Below, piece by piece: positions 22,883 to 31,088 of a stretch of 35,889 nucleotides of DNA (positions are counted from its first letter, which is position 1; every line of letters begins with the position of its first letter). The stretch is from Thermomicrobiaceae bacterium (GTDB lineage Bacteria; Chloroflexota; Chloroflexia; Thermomicrobiales; Thermomicrobiaceae): assembly GCA_014874455.1 (NCBI GenBank), contig JADBJL010000043.1:1-35889 (forward strand). Reading direction: 5' to 3'. The translations under genes and the position numbers were made by a program. The notes beneath the pieces are model-generated. The model saw only the letters and a list, made by a program, of their open reading frames with translations. It did no database searches and was not told the DNA's origin.

Positions 22883-24059
22883 ACCGGCCTCGCTTGCTAC
22901 GGTCTTTCGCCGACCGGCGCATGACCACGCCATGTTCAGCGAGGAGCCGGTCGACCAGGATCTCGACGGCGCGTCGTTCCTCGGCTCGGATGACTGCCAG
23001 CTCGTGCGCTTCCTGGAGGGCCAGAGGATAGCCGCGGGCACGCGAGCATTGGTCGACGATGGCCGCGTGCACGAGCTCGAGTATCGCTCGATCTCGCGCT
23101 ACCCACGCTGGAACCTCGACGCGTGCCACTTCGGTTCCGGTATGGAGATAGAAAAACTGGATCCGGTCATCTTCTGGATAGCGGTCGAGGATCGTCGAGC
23201 CACTCGCGAACACGTTCGAGCGCGCGCCCGGCTCGAGCCGCATGACGTGCTCGAACAGCACGCGATCCGGCACGTCGGGGAGAATGTCGCAGGCAGGATG
23301 GTGCCCCTCCGTGAAGATCCGAGCGCGACAGTGATCGCAATTGACAGTCCGACCCTGAGGCGGATAGTCGCAGACTGAGACACGCAGAGCATTCATCACG
23401 TCACTGGAACCGGGATAGCTGATGAACCCGGCCACGGGCACCTGCGCCTCGCGCAACGCCTTCAAGGCATCGAGAAACGGGCCCAGCGCCCAGTTCGCGA
23501 CGAAGTCCGGCTGGCTCTCGAGCCCCCAGAGGATCAGCGTGCCGTCCTGCAGGACAACCACTGGAGGATCCGCCGACCTGACGAGTTCGACCGCGTGCTG
23601 CAGTTCCTCGACAGCCCGCCTGAAGCCCAGCACCGCACCACTGACAGGTATCCGGCGCGATAGGTCACTGAGATAGAGATCGTCTTCGCTCGCGTAGAGC
23701 CGGGCATGAGACCCCATCCGAGCGCCCGACGGCTCGCCGTAGGAGAGCACGACACCACCCAGGTTGATCACATAGTATCGAACCGGGCTGTGACGATCGG
23801 GGTTAAGCAGCGACCCATCCGTCGCGACCACGCCGTACCGATTCGGTACTGCAGGGCTAGGCCAGGCACCTCGGTAGCTGTGCGTCGCGCGCGCCAGGAG
23901 CCACGACGTCTTCGCCGTTCGCAGCCGCTCCTCAAGATTCGCCTCGTCGAGCTGGCGAACTGCCTTCTCGAGCGCGTTCCAGCCATCGCACTCCCCTGTG
24001 GCCGTCTCGAAAGCCAGCCGCTGGAGCTCCTCAGCGATGGCAGCGACGTCCAGGGTCAC
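22875..24059 (-). CDS. NurA-type DNA end-processing nuclease
   Basis: 394 residues from a GTG with GGGAGG five bases upstream. NurA motifs are clear: VVATDGSLLNPDRH (78-90, metal-binding Asp81), VVVLQDGTLILW (167-178, Asp172), and near the C-terminus ALQEAHELAVIRAEE (347-361, His352). NurA is a Mn-dependent 5' nuclease that works with the HerA helicase in resecting double-strand breaks. An unusual insert at 230-257 has four Cys (Cys230, Cys241, Cys244, Cys257) and several His, which looks like a metal site. Gene order is zincin, nurA, HAS-barrel, glycosylase, with a 27-base gap upstream and an 8-base overlap downstream. No HerA ATPase is encoded in the window. Confidence 0.85.
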   Translation of the reverse strand: MTLDVAAIAEELQRLAFETATGECDGWNALEKAVRQLDEANLEERLRTAKTSWLLARATHSYRGAWPSPAVPNRYGVVATDGSLLNPDRHSPVRYYVINLGGVVLSYGEPSGARMGSHARLYASEDDLYLSDLSRRIPVSGAVLGFRRAVEELQHAVELVRSADPPVVVLQDGTLILWGLESQPDFVANWALGPFLDALKALREAQVPVAGFISYPGSSDVMNALRVSVCDYPPQGRTVNCDHCRARIFTEGHHPACDILPDVPDRVLFEHVMRLEPGARSNVFASGSTILDRYPEDDRIQFFYLHTGTEVARVEVPAWVARDRAILELVHAAIVDQCSRARGYPLALQEAHELAVIRAEERRAVEILVDRLLAEHGVVMRRSAKDRSKRGRYV

Positions 24060-24086
24060 GCTTCCCTCCCAGAGAGGCCCGGCTCG

Positions 24087-25412
24087 TCAGTGCGACCCAG
24101 GAACCGGTACATCCTCGGCAACTGGTCGCCGGCGTACCCGCTCGACCCACCGGTCAGGCGCCCGCAGTTCGTCGACCGTCGGGAGGTAGTCCGGACCTTC
24201 CCAGACGAAGCGGAGCATGTCGTGACCATAGTTTTGCACGACGTGGTCGGCGAATGCCTCGCCCAGCCGGTACTGTTCCAACTTGAGGTCGAGCCCGGTG
24301 AGGCGGGCGAGCAACTGCTCGGCCGGCGAGCGCTGCTGCTGGCGTCGTTCGAACTGGTGGACGATCGCCCAGTAGGTCGGAATAATCGAGCGCCCCACTG
24401 CGTGCATGACGTGGTTACTGTACCCCTCGATGAGCGCCATGACTGCTTGCAGCCGCTGGAACAGTGCTCGCTGCTCCGGGCTCATGAACAGTTCCAGCCA
24501 TGAGCGCTCGCTGTCACCGCGAACGACGGAGGGCAGATCGCGCACCGCCTGCCAGACGCGCTTGAGCGCTTCGGTATCGGCTTGCAGAAGCCTCACCCAG
24601 TCGTGGATCAGACCGTTCACGTAGTCGCGCAGCCATGGATGGGCCTCGAACTCGAAGGCGTGGGTCGTCTCGTGTAAAGCCAACCAGAAGCGAAAGTCCG
24701 AGCCATCGAGCCGGAGTACCCGTTCGAGCCAGGCAACGTTCGGCTCGACGAAGTAGAGCCGGCCGGCAGCCAGCGGTTCTCGACCGAGCAGGACGAGATC
24801 GTACTGGCCGAGCACACGCCGCGCGAGATAGCCGAGCAAGAGTCCTACTTCCGTCGTCGCGACTGCCTGGCTGAGGCGTCCCCATACCAGGAGCCCTAGG
24901 CGCAAGGCCGGTTGTCCGGGTAGGTCGGGGAGCATCTCCAGGGGTCGCAGTACTTCCGCAAAGCCCTCCAGGTTGGCATCGATCCAGTCGATCCGGTCGA
25001 ACGCGTAGACGTGTTCGGCTGGGGATGGGAGTGTTTCACCCGTATAGTCAGCGATCAAGGGGACGGCGCGCTCGACCAGGGAGCGATAGTACCGCGTCAG
25101 GGCGACCCGTTCACTCGCAGACAAGCGGGAACTTGCGTTCATGCGGATAGCGATCGTTCGTGCTCGTTCCCAGTCGATCACCCGCGGTCTGCTCTGCGCC
25201 GCCGCGTAGTCCCTGGCCCGAGCCCCGACCCACGCGCCCACCGTCGCGCCGATAAGCGCTCCCAAGATCAGCATCTCGCGTTGGTTGCTCCACCGTTGAG
25301 CCAAGAGCGTTCCGCCTTCCCGCGCTCCCTGTACATCTGAAAACGTACTGTAAGCGTACCTGAGAGCGCTATCGCGAGCGAGGGCCTTGGTAATCATCGC
25401 CCTGCCATACAC
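24087..25412 (-). CDS. DUF2342 zinc metalloprotease-like protein (F420-associated family)
   Basis: 441 residues from a GTG with GGGGAG five bases upstream; ATG 25397 or ATG 25274 are alternatives, since conserved sequence begins only at about residue 78 (VIDWERARTIAIRMN). The zincin motif HETTH is at 247-251 in LALHETTHAFEFEAHPWL, and EGYSNHVMH further on could give the third ligand. A hydrophobic stretch at 47-63 (MLILGALIGATVGAWVG) may anchor the N-terminus. The family is common in actinobacteria and Chloroflexota that make coenzyme F420, but its substrate is unknown. It lies between the wall-protein gene and nurA on the same strand. Confidence 0.83.
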   Translation of the reverse strand: MYGRAMITKALARDSALRYAYSTFSDVQGAREGGTLLAQRWSNQREMLILGALIGATVGAWVGARARDYAAAQSRPRVIDWERARTIAIRMNASSRLSASERVALTRYYRSLVERAVPLIADYTGETLPSPAEHVYAFDRIDWIDANLEGFAEVLRPLEMLPDLPGQPALRLGLLVWGRLSQAVATTEVGLLLGYLARRVLGQYDLVLLGREPLAAGRLYFVEPNVAWLERVLRLDGSDFRFWLALHETTHAFEFEAHPWLRDYVNGLIHDWVRLLQADTEALKRVWQAVRDLPSVVRGDSERSWLELFMSPEQRALFQRLQAVMALIEGYSNHVMHAVGRSIIPTYWAIVHQFERRQQQRSPAEQLLARLTGLDLKLEQYRLGEAFADHVVQNYGHDMLRFVWEGPDYLPTVDELRAPDRWVERVRRRPVAEDVPVPGSH

Positions 25413-25484
25413 TCGCTCTCCCCTGTCCGCACCCCTACGTCCGGGGTGCGGATACCGTGTGGGGCCAGACCGTACCGGTGCGCG

Positions 25485-27770
25485 CTACTGGCCGGGTTGC
25501 GGTACCGGCTCCGGCGTCGGTTGCGCGGGCGCGCTCGGCTCGCTCGGGGTTTCCGATGACTCGCTCGGCCCGACCAGCGTCACGTTCGATGACGGCAGGT
25601 AGTGGCTCCGCAGTACCAGCTCGTCGATGAGCTGGTCACCCCGGTAGACCCGGCGACGGATCTCGACGTCGAAGCCGTCTCGCGCTTGCTCGACGACGAC
25701 CTGCTGCCCGGGTGCCAGGTCAGGGGATTCCCTGTAGACCGGAGTCGGGTCAGCCTTCACCACGTTCGTGACGATCGGCTCATCCACTTCGACACGCCAG
25801 TCCGGCTTGGTGCCCCAGATCTCGAAGCGCACCCACTGGCCGTCCGCCCGAGCGACGATCGCGATCCAGTCGTCCGTCGTGTTCTTGAACTTGAAGTCTA
25901 GCCCGTAATCGGTGTCCACCGTCGCATCGAGGCCGGTGATGCCGCTCGGTGGTTGGCCGTAGAGCGGAATCCAGTACAGGTGCCAGTTCCGCTCTACGAT
26001 CGGAAACCCACCCCAGAACGCCGCGTGGAAGAGCGTGGTCGATACCTGGCAGACGCCTCCGCCGACCGATGGTACGGTCGAGACGCGCCCATTGGTCGCG
26101 ACGATGCCGTAGCCGACTTTGTAACCGCTGTCCAAGTTGATCTCGCCCACGGTGCCGGTAAAGGAGAAGACTCCGCCAGGTGGTACCAGCGCGCCGTCGG
26201 CGCGCTGGGTGGCGAGTTCGACGTTGTGCCTCCGGTTGGGTACCGAGCCCCCGTAGTACGTCTGGCCAGAAGAGATCAGCTCCCGGATCACGATCTTGGC
26301 CGCCGTGGCTGAGGTGATCTGCGGCTGCACCGGACGGGTCACGAGCTCGACCTCGCTGCTATTGTCGAGAATCGCTGCCTGAACACGCTCGACCGATGCT
26401 TCGACATCCAGCTCACGACCGGTCTGCTCGGGCTCGACGACCTGCACCTGGCCATTCACGTACCTCAGCCTGGCGTCCCGCGCTGGGACATGTACCCGCC
26501 CGCTTAGCTCTTCCATCACCTTGCGTAGCTGCTCACGGTCAACCTCGACCGCGAGGCCGGTGACTGCTCCTCCGCGTTCCTCTCGCACGAAGGTCAGGAG
26601 GGACGCCAGTTGCTCCGGCCCGATGTCGAGAGAGCCGCCATCCCAGCGGAGCGTCAGCGGGCCATCAACGAGTCGCTGCGCGCGCCCTGCGGCCTCTTCT
26701 GCCATGTCAGCGGTGACCGCTGCTGGTACCGGCCTGGCCTGCACGTCGGTTTCGTGCCGCCCGGCCGCGAGTGCGGACAACACTGCCTCTACCGTCGCCG
26801 CCGGGTCAAGCTCCTGGCCAGCCACCGGCGGGTCGACCACGAAGCGGCCAGCCTCCCAGCGAACAGTCGCGTCTTTCGGGGCGACGAACGCACGGTCGGC
26901 GACGGTCGCGACATACGCTTCGAGTGCGGAGCGATCAGCAACGAGCCCCTGCTGACCCCTCTCGCCGGGCACGAGCTGTACAAAGTTCAGGAGCACGTTC
27001 GGTGCGATCTCCCACCGGGTGTTGTGATGGAGCAGGTAGAACGGCTGGCCGAACAGCTCGCGCGCCTTCGGAAGCAACGGCTCCAGGTCGTGGGTGGTCA
27101 CCTCCGGCTCGATCTCGACCAGCTCGAGCGAGACCGGCCGCGGTGACAGCGTCGCCACCTGCCGCTGCAGGGCGCGATAGGTCGCCGGTACGTCGATGCC
27201 GATACCCGCTTGATCCGGTTCGATGGTGACCTCACCATCCTTAAGCTGGAAGCGCGCGTTTCGTGCCGCACGCGTGACATCCGGCGCTATCCGATCGAGA
27301 GCAGTGAGGACCGCCTGCGGATCTAGCCTCACCCGCAGCGGCACATCGTAGCCCACGACGAGGGCACGGAACCAATCGGCCGAATCGCGCCACATGTCGC
27401 CCGACCGGCCATAACCGTATGCCTCGGCGATTGCCTCGTCCACATCGGCTGTCACCCCTAAATCCTGGAGCGGAAACTGGTACGTGCGATTGCCTGCTTC
27501 AACCAGGAGGGCACCAGCGCTGAACGAGGCATAGGACGCTTCCACACGAGACTTCGCTTCCGCGGGCGTCATCCCACCGACGTCGATCCCGCCGATCCGA
27601 ACCCCGTGGTACATCGTGGGCCCGCGGGTCAGGCCATAGGCCAGCAGCGACCCTGTGACGAGTGCGGTGACTAGGCCGAGAAAGGCGGTAACCAGAACGA
27701 GGAGATTCGGCGAAGGCAAACGGAGGATTCGAAAGCTGGCGGCCTGAAACGTCCGAGCCCTGTTGACCAT
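25485..27770 (-). CDS. VanW family cell-wall protein with PG-binding repeats and G5-like domain
   Basis: 761 residues from ATG 27770; 95 residues of upstream open frame were dropped because they have no Shine-Dalgarno and run into the divergent promoter region. One membrane segment (22-46) places the rest outside the cell. Two or more YoaR-type putative peptidoglycan-binding units follow (for example RIGGIDVGGMTPAEA and a later ADRSALEAYVATVAD region). A VanW domain spans about 512-640 with SVGGGVCQVSTTLF. A G5-like all-beta unit spans about 660-735, and the tail is Pro/Ser/Glu-rich (736-761). VanW is named from vancomycin clusters but occurs widely without resistance, so a role in the cell envelope is all that can be claimed. 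Confidence 0.85.
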   Translation of the reverse strand: MVNRARTFQAASFRILRLPSPNLLVLVTAFLGLVTALVTGSLLAYGLTRGPTMYHGVRIGGIDVGGMTPAEAKSRVEASYASFSAGALLVEAGNRTYQFPLQDLGVTADVDEAIAEAYGYGRSGDMWRDSADWFRALVVGYDVPLRVRLDPQAVLTALDRIAPDVTRAARNARFQLKDGEVTIEPDQAGIGIDVPATYRALQRQVATLSPRPVSLELVEIEPEVTTHDLEPLLPKARELFGQPFYLLHHNTRWEIAPNVLLNFVQLVPGERGQQGLVADRSALEAYVATVADRAFVAPKDATVRWEAGRFVVDPPVAGQELDPAATVEAVLSALAAGRHETDVQARPVPAAVTADMAEEAAGRAQRLVDGPLTLRWDGGSLDIGPEQLASLLTFVREERGGAVTGLAVEVDREQLRKVMEELSGRVHVPARDARLRYVNGQVQVVEPEQTGRELDVEASVERVQAAILDNSSEVELVTRPVQPQITSATAAKIVIRELISSGQTYYGGSVPNRRHNVELATQRADGALVPPGGVFSFTGTVGEINLDSGYKVGYGIVATNGRVSTVPSVGGGVCQVSTTLFHAAFWGGFPIVERNWHLYWIPLYGQPPSGITGLDATVDTDYGLDFKFKNTTDDWIAIVARADGQWVRFEIWGTKPDWRVEVDEPIVTNVVKADPTPVYRESPDLAPGQQVVVEQARDGFDVEIRRRVYRGDQLIDELVLRSHYLPSSNVTLVGPSESSETPSEPSAPAQPTPEPVPQPGQ

Positions 27771-27824
27771 TCTCCCATCCGCTTCCCCTACCGGTGCCGC
27801 CCCTGTTCGGACACTGGCCCCCTG

Positions 27825-27852
27825 AGTGTACCACGCGAGCGGCCCATGCCAG
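27825..27852 (-). promoter_or_regulatory. candidate promoter of the VanW gene
   Basis: On the minus strand CTGGCA (complement of 27847-27852) and TACACT (complement of 27825-27830) are 16 bases apart, 54 bases before the ATG. Moderate match. Confidence 0.4.
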
Positions 27853-27861
27853 CCGTGCGTC

Positions 27862-27890
27862 TTGTAGCACGAAGCAGGCGGTGTTAGAGT
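27862..27890 (+). promoter_or_regulatory. candidate promoter of ridA
   Basis: TTGTAG (27862-27867) and TAGAGT (27885-27890) with a 17-base spacer, 40 bases before the start; back to back with the VanW promoter. Confidence 0.45.
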
Positions 27891-27930
27891 GCGGGCAGTG
27901 GTAGGCGCTGCGCGCGGGAGGGAGGCAAGG

Positions 27931-28314
27931 ATGGCGAAGCAGGTGATCAGTACCGAGCGCGCACCGAGGGCGATCGGGCCGTATTCGCAGGGCGTGCGTA
28001 TCGGCAACCTTGTCTTCACTGCGGGGCAGATTCCTCTCGATCCCGCGACGGGCAAACTGGTCGAAGGCGGGATTGCCGCTCAGACCGAGCGAGTCCTGGA
28101 GAACCTGAAGGCAATCCTCGAAGCCGCCGGCAGCTCGCTCGACCGCGTCGTCAAGACGACCTGCTTTCTGGCGAATCTCGACGACTTCGCCGAGTTCAAC
28201 GCTGTCTACGGACGGTACTTCGGCCAGACCCCTCCGCCGCGCAGTACGGTGCAAGCGGCCCGCCTGCCCGCCGGCGCCTTGGTCGAAATCGAGTGCATCG
28301 CCGAGTGCGACTGA
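27931..28314 (+). CDS. ridA: RidA family enamine/imine deaminase
   Basis: 127 residues from the ATG at 27931, preceded by GGGAGGCAAGG. RidA trimers hydrolyse reactive 2-aminoacrylate and related imines to ketoacids. Recognised by AIGPYSQGVRIGNLVFTAGQ (residues 14-33), the substrate-binding Arg in PPPRSTVQAARLP and the Glu in LVEIECIAE. The following peptidase gene begins 48 bases later on the same strand, so the two may form a unit. Confidence 0.92.
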   Translation: MAKQVISTERAPRAIGPYSQGVRIGNLVFTAGQIPLDPATGKLVEGGIAAQTERVLENLKAILEAAGSSLDRVVKTTCFLANLDDFAEFNAVYGRYFGQTPPPRSTVQAARLPAGALVEIECIAECD

Positions 28315-28361
28315 CCATGGCGCTTCGTACTAGCGGAGATGGCACGAACTGGAAGGTGACC

Positions 28362-30113
28362 ATGATGCACCAGCAAGGGCTCGAGCGAGCGCTCGCGGAG
28401 GTCTCGTCCGATGAGCTGATGCGACACGTCAGGGCGATCGCCCAATGGGTACGCCTCTCTGGCACCCCAGAAGAGGCGCGCGCGTTCGACTACATCGAGT
28501 CGGTCGTCCGTCAGTTCGGCCTCACGGTCACGCGCCACGCGCCGATCTGCCTGGTAAGCCTGCCGGTCTCAGCGTCGCTAGCCATCGTCGGAACCGGGGA
28601 GCAGCTCCCCTGTATTACCCACTCGTTCTCCGTCTCGACCGGTCCGGAAGGGATAGCAGGAGAGCTGGTCTACGTCGGTAGCGGCCGCGAAGCCGAGTAC
28701 GAGGGGCGAGAGGCTCGCGGAAGGGTCGTGCTGGCCGAGGGTCTCGCGACGCCGGAAAAGGCGGCGATTGCCGAGCGACAGGGAGTGGCTGGCGTCATCC
28801 ACATCAGTGGCGAGCACCTGCACGAGATGATTATCTCACCGGTGTGGGGTAGCCCAACTGTCGAGACAATCGGCCTCTTACCGACCAAGCCCCACGTGTC
28901 AGTCACCCGGCAGTCAGGAGAGCGTCTCAAGGAGTTGCTGCAGGCTGGTCCGCTCCGCGTGCGGCTGAAGACGGAGGTCGACACTGGTTGGCGCCCGTTG
29001 CCCCTACTAATCGCCGAACTCGCCGCACCGAACGGTGACGGCACCTTCGTCCTCTTCAGCGGCCACGTGGACTCGTGGCACTATGGAGCGATGGACAACG
29101 GCAGTGCCAACGCCTTGATGCTCGAAGTCGCGCGCCTGCTGAGTCAGCAGCGCGAAGGCATCCGCCGCTCCGTGCGTTTCGCCTTCTGGTCAGGCCACTC
29201 GCACGCCCGCTACGCGACTTCCACCTGGTATGCGGACTATGCCTGGGAGGAGCTCTGGGAGCGCTGCGTCGCGCACGTGAACATCGATTCCCCCGGCGCG
29301 GTCGGCGCCACAGTGCTAACGGAAGCGCCGACCATGGCCGAGACCTACGACTTCGCCCGTGATGTGATCCAGGCGCTGACCGGCCAGCAGCTCGACTACC
29401 GGCGCATTGGCCGCCTCGGCGACCAGAGTTTCTGGGGATGCGGCATCCCGTCGCTCTTCTGCTCGATCTCGGAGCAAGGCGAGACCCAGGAGGAAGGAGA
29501 CATCGGGGCACTCATCGGCGGATCGAGAGCCCGCCGCGGTGGTCTGGGCTGGTGGTGGCACACGACGGAAGACACGATCGACAAGATCGATCCAGCCAAC
29601 CTCGTCCGCGATACGCGCGTCCTGCTGGCCACCGTGTGGCAGCTCGCGACAGCCCCGGTTCTGCCGTTTCGACAGTCACGGGCAGTCGAAGAGATCTATG
29701 GCACGCTCGAGGAGCTGTCTTCCGTAGCGGCCGTACCGCTTGACCTCGACGCAGTGCTTCTAGAGTGCCAGCGATTGCTCGAAGCAGCACGTAAGCTCGA
29801 CGAGCGCTGCTCGAAGCCAGCAGACGACGCTTCGGTCGACCGGCTCAACCGGTGCCTGATGGCAGTCAGCCGCGCGCTGGTTCCTGTCAACTACACCGCG
29901 CGTGGCCCGTTCGACCAGGATCCGGCCCTACCGACGAGGCCGCTTCCAGGTTTGCAACGAGCGCGTGAACTCGCGACCATGGATCCGCACGATGTCGGTT
30001 ACTACCCCCTGCTGCAGTCCCTGCGACGCGAACGCAACAGGGTCTTTCATGCCCTCCGCGTTGCTCGGCGCATCATCGAAGAGGCGGTGGAGGAACACGA
30101 GCGTCGTAGTTGA
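28362..30113 (+). CDS. M28-like peptidase with PA domain, general-base Glu apparently replaced
   Basis: 583 residues from ATG 28362, which has GGAAGG five bases upstream (in-frame ATG codons at 28317 and 28365 are alternatives). A protease-associated domain lies at about 95-205. The peptidase core has LFSGHVDSWHYGAMDNGSAN with metal ligands His235, Asp237 and Asp245, VNIDSPG with Asp309, and WWWHTTEDT with His400. Where typical M28 enzymes have a Glu-Glu pair the sequence is FWSGHSHARYATSTWYA (275-291). This form lacks the general-base Glu and may be inactive or chemically different. No signal peptide is seen, so it is cytoplasmic. The C-terminal 150 residues are helical and unlike standard aminopeptidases. 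Confidence 0.83.
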   Translation: MMHQQGLERALAEVSSDELMRHVRAIAQWVRLSGTPEEARAFDYIESVVRQFGLTVTRHAPICLVSLPVSASLAIVGTGEQLPCITHSFSVSTGPEGIAGELVYVGSGREAEYEGREARGRVVLAEGLATPEKAAIAERQGVAGVIHISGEHLHEMIISPVWGSPTVETIGLLPTKPHVSVTRQSGERLKELLQAGPLRVRLKTEVDTGWRPLPLLIAELAAPNGDGTFVLFSGHVDSWHYGAMDNGSANALMLEVARLLSQQREGIRRSVRFAFWSGHSHARYATSTWYADYAWEELWERCVAHVNIDSPGAVGATVLTEAPTMAETYDFARDVIQALTGQQLDYRRIGRLGDQSFWGCGIPSLFCSISEQGETQEEGDIGALIGGSRARRGGLGWWWHTTEDTIDKIDPANLVRDTRVLLATVWQLATAPVLPFRQSRAVEEIYGTLEELSSVAAVPLDLDAVLLECQRLLEAARKLDERCSKPADDASVDRLNRCLMAVSRALVPVNYTARGPFDQDPALPTRPLPGLQRARELATMDPHDVGYYPLLQSLRRERNRVFHALRVARRIIEEAVEEHERRS

Positions 30114-30163
30114 CGTCGAGCTATCGTGAGCGCAGAGCGGCCTCGACATCGGCCGCCTCGGCC

Positions 30164-30193
30164 TTGCTGACCGTACCGCCCCTGTGGTAGACT
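30164..30193 (+). promoter_or_regulatory. promoter of tRNA-Val(CAC)
   Basis: TTGCTG (30164-30169), 18-base spacer, TAGACT (30188-30193), 14 bases before the tRNA; same spacer as the two other tRNA promoters here. Confidence 0.6.
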
Positions 30194-30207
30194 CGTGCGT
30201 AGGAAAT

Positions 30208-30281
30208 GGGTGAGTAGCTCAGCCGGTCAGAGCGCGCGGTTCACATCCGCGAGGTCAGGGGTTCGAGTCCCTTCTCACCCA
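30208..30281 (+). tRNA. tRNA-Val (anticodon CAC)
   Basis: Acceptor GGGTGAG pairs with CTCACCC. Anticodon stem CGCGG/CCGCG with CAC at 30242-30244, T-loop TTCGAGT, discriminator A at 30281. CCA is not encoded (CCG follows). With the TAC tRNA at 13458 this makes two valine isoacceptors in the window. Confidence 0.95.
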
Positions 30282-30368
30282 CCGAGGGGGTGCACAGGTC
30301 TGGCTCGCCAGCGGCATGACTGCCGGGGCGGTTCTGTTGTGCGTTCGGGAGACATGGAGGAGCGGGCT

Positions 30369-30391
30369 GCCGAGGAGGGTTCCTCGGCTTT
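30369..30391 (+). terminator. possible terminator after tRNA-Val
   Basis: GCCGAGGA (30369-30376) pairs with TCCTCGGC (30381-30388), 4-base loop, then TTT. Short tail, so weak. No gene is seen in 30282-30519. Confidence 0.45.
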
Positions 30392-30489
30392 GCATGTCAG
30401 GAGCCCGGACTCCAGGGCCTCGTGACGTTGAAACGGGACAACGGCCTGGTGCATGTCTCATCTCTTCACTTTGCCGGGTTTCGGTCGAG

Positions 30490-30509
30490 TAGCCCGGGCA
30501 GCCGGGCTA
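30490..30509 (+). promoter_or_regulatory. leader hairpin directly before the greA ribosome binding site
   Basis: TAGCCCGG (30490-30497) pairs with CCGGGCTA (30502-30509) around GCAG. The greA Shine-Dalgarno (AGCAAGGA) begins at the next base. It may insulate or tune translation of greA, or be an attenuator; no T-run follows. Confidence 0.45.
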
Positions 30510-30519
30510 GAGCAAGGAC

Positions 30520-30996
30520 ATGTCTATGGTGCGTGAGCGTCCGGTCGTTCTCACGCTCGAAGGGAAGACACAACTAGAGCACGAGCTGGAGCAGCTTCGA
30601 ACCGTTAAGGTGCCCATGCTGGTCGCACGTCTGCAGCAACTGAGCACCGAGGGCGACATCTCCGACAACAGCGAGTACGAGGACACCAAGGAGGAGCTGG
30701 TTCTGGCGGAGGCTCGCATTCGCGAGATCGAGCATATCCTGCGTCGCGCTCAGGTGATGACTCACGAGCGTCGTCACGACCTCGTCCAGCTCGGCTCGCG
30801 GGTCACGGTTGTCGACGAAGAAGGGACGACCGAGACCTGGGTCATCGTTAGCCCTGAGGAAGCGAACGCGATGCAGGGCCGCATTTCGATCGAGTCGCCG
30901 GTCGGCGCTGCGCTGCTCGGCAAGCGACCGGGCGATACCGTTGTCGTTCGCGCCCCGGGCGGCGAGACTCGTCTGACCATCCAGCGGGTCGACTGA
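30520..30996 (+). CDS. greA: transcription elongation factor GreA
   Basis: 158 residues. An N-terminal antiparallel coiled coil (LTLEGKTQLEHELEQL and later LAEARIREIEHILR) has the acidic tip GDISDNSEYEDTKEE at 45-59, whose Asp/Glu residues hold the catalytic metal when GreA enters the RNA polymerase channel. A C-terminal FKBP-like domain follows (VDEEGTTETWVIVSPEEAN). GreA cleaves backtracked RNA to rescue paused polymerase. The ATG at 30520 has AAGGA nearby; ATG 30526 is an alternative. lysS follows after 92 bases, a neighbour pair seen in many bacteria. Confidence 0.94.
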   Translation: MSMVRERPVVLTLEGKTQLEHELEQLRTVKVPMLVARLQQLSTEGDISDNSEYEDTKEELVLAEARIREIEHILRRAQVMTHERRHDLVQLGSRVTVVDEEGTTETWVIVSPEEANAMQGRISIESPVGAALLGKRPGDTVVVRAPGGETRLTIQRVD

Positions 30997-31016
30997 CCAG
31001 GACACGACCTTCGGCG

Positions 31017-31048
31017 ACAGCCGCGGCGCCTGACCGCGCCGCGGCTGT
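31017..31048 (+). terminator. perfect 13-bp hairpin between greA and lysS
   Basis: ACAGCCGCGGCGC (31017-31029) pairs with GCGCCGCGGCTGT (31036-31048), 6-base loop. No U-tract follows, so it is a weak terminator, an attenuator, or protection for the greA mRNA end. Confidence 0.5.
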
Positions 31049-31088
31049 ATGCTGTGAAGGGCGCCAGCCGAGGGTACCTGAGGAGCGC

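Noticed and set aside
25485-27770. VanW gene as a vancomycin-resistance determinant
   Set aside because: No vanA/H/X or sensor genes are nearby and VanW/G5 proteins are common in bacteria without resistance.
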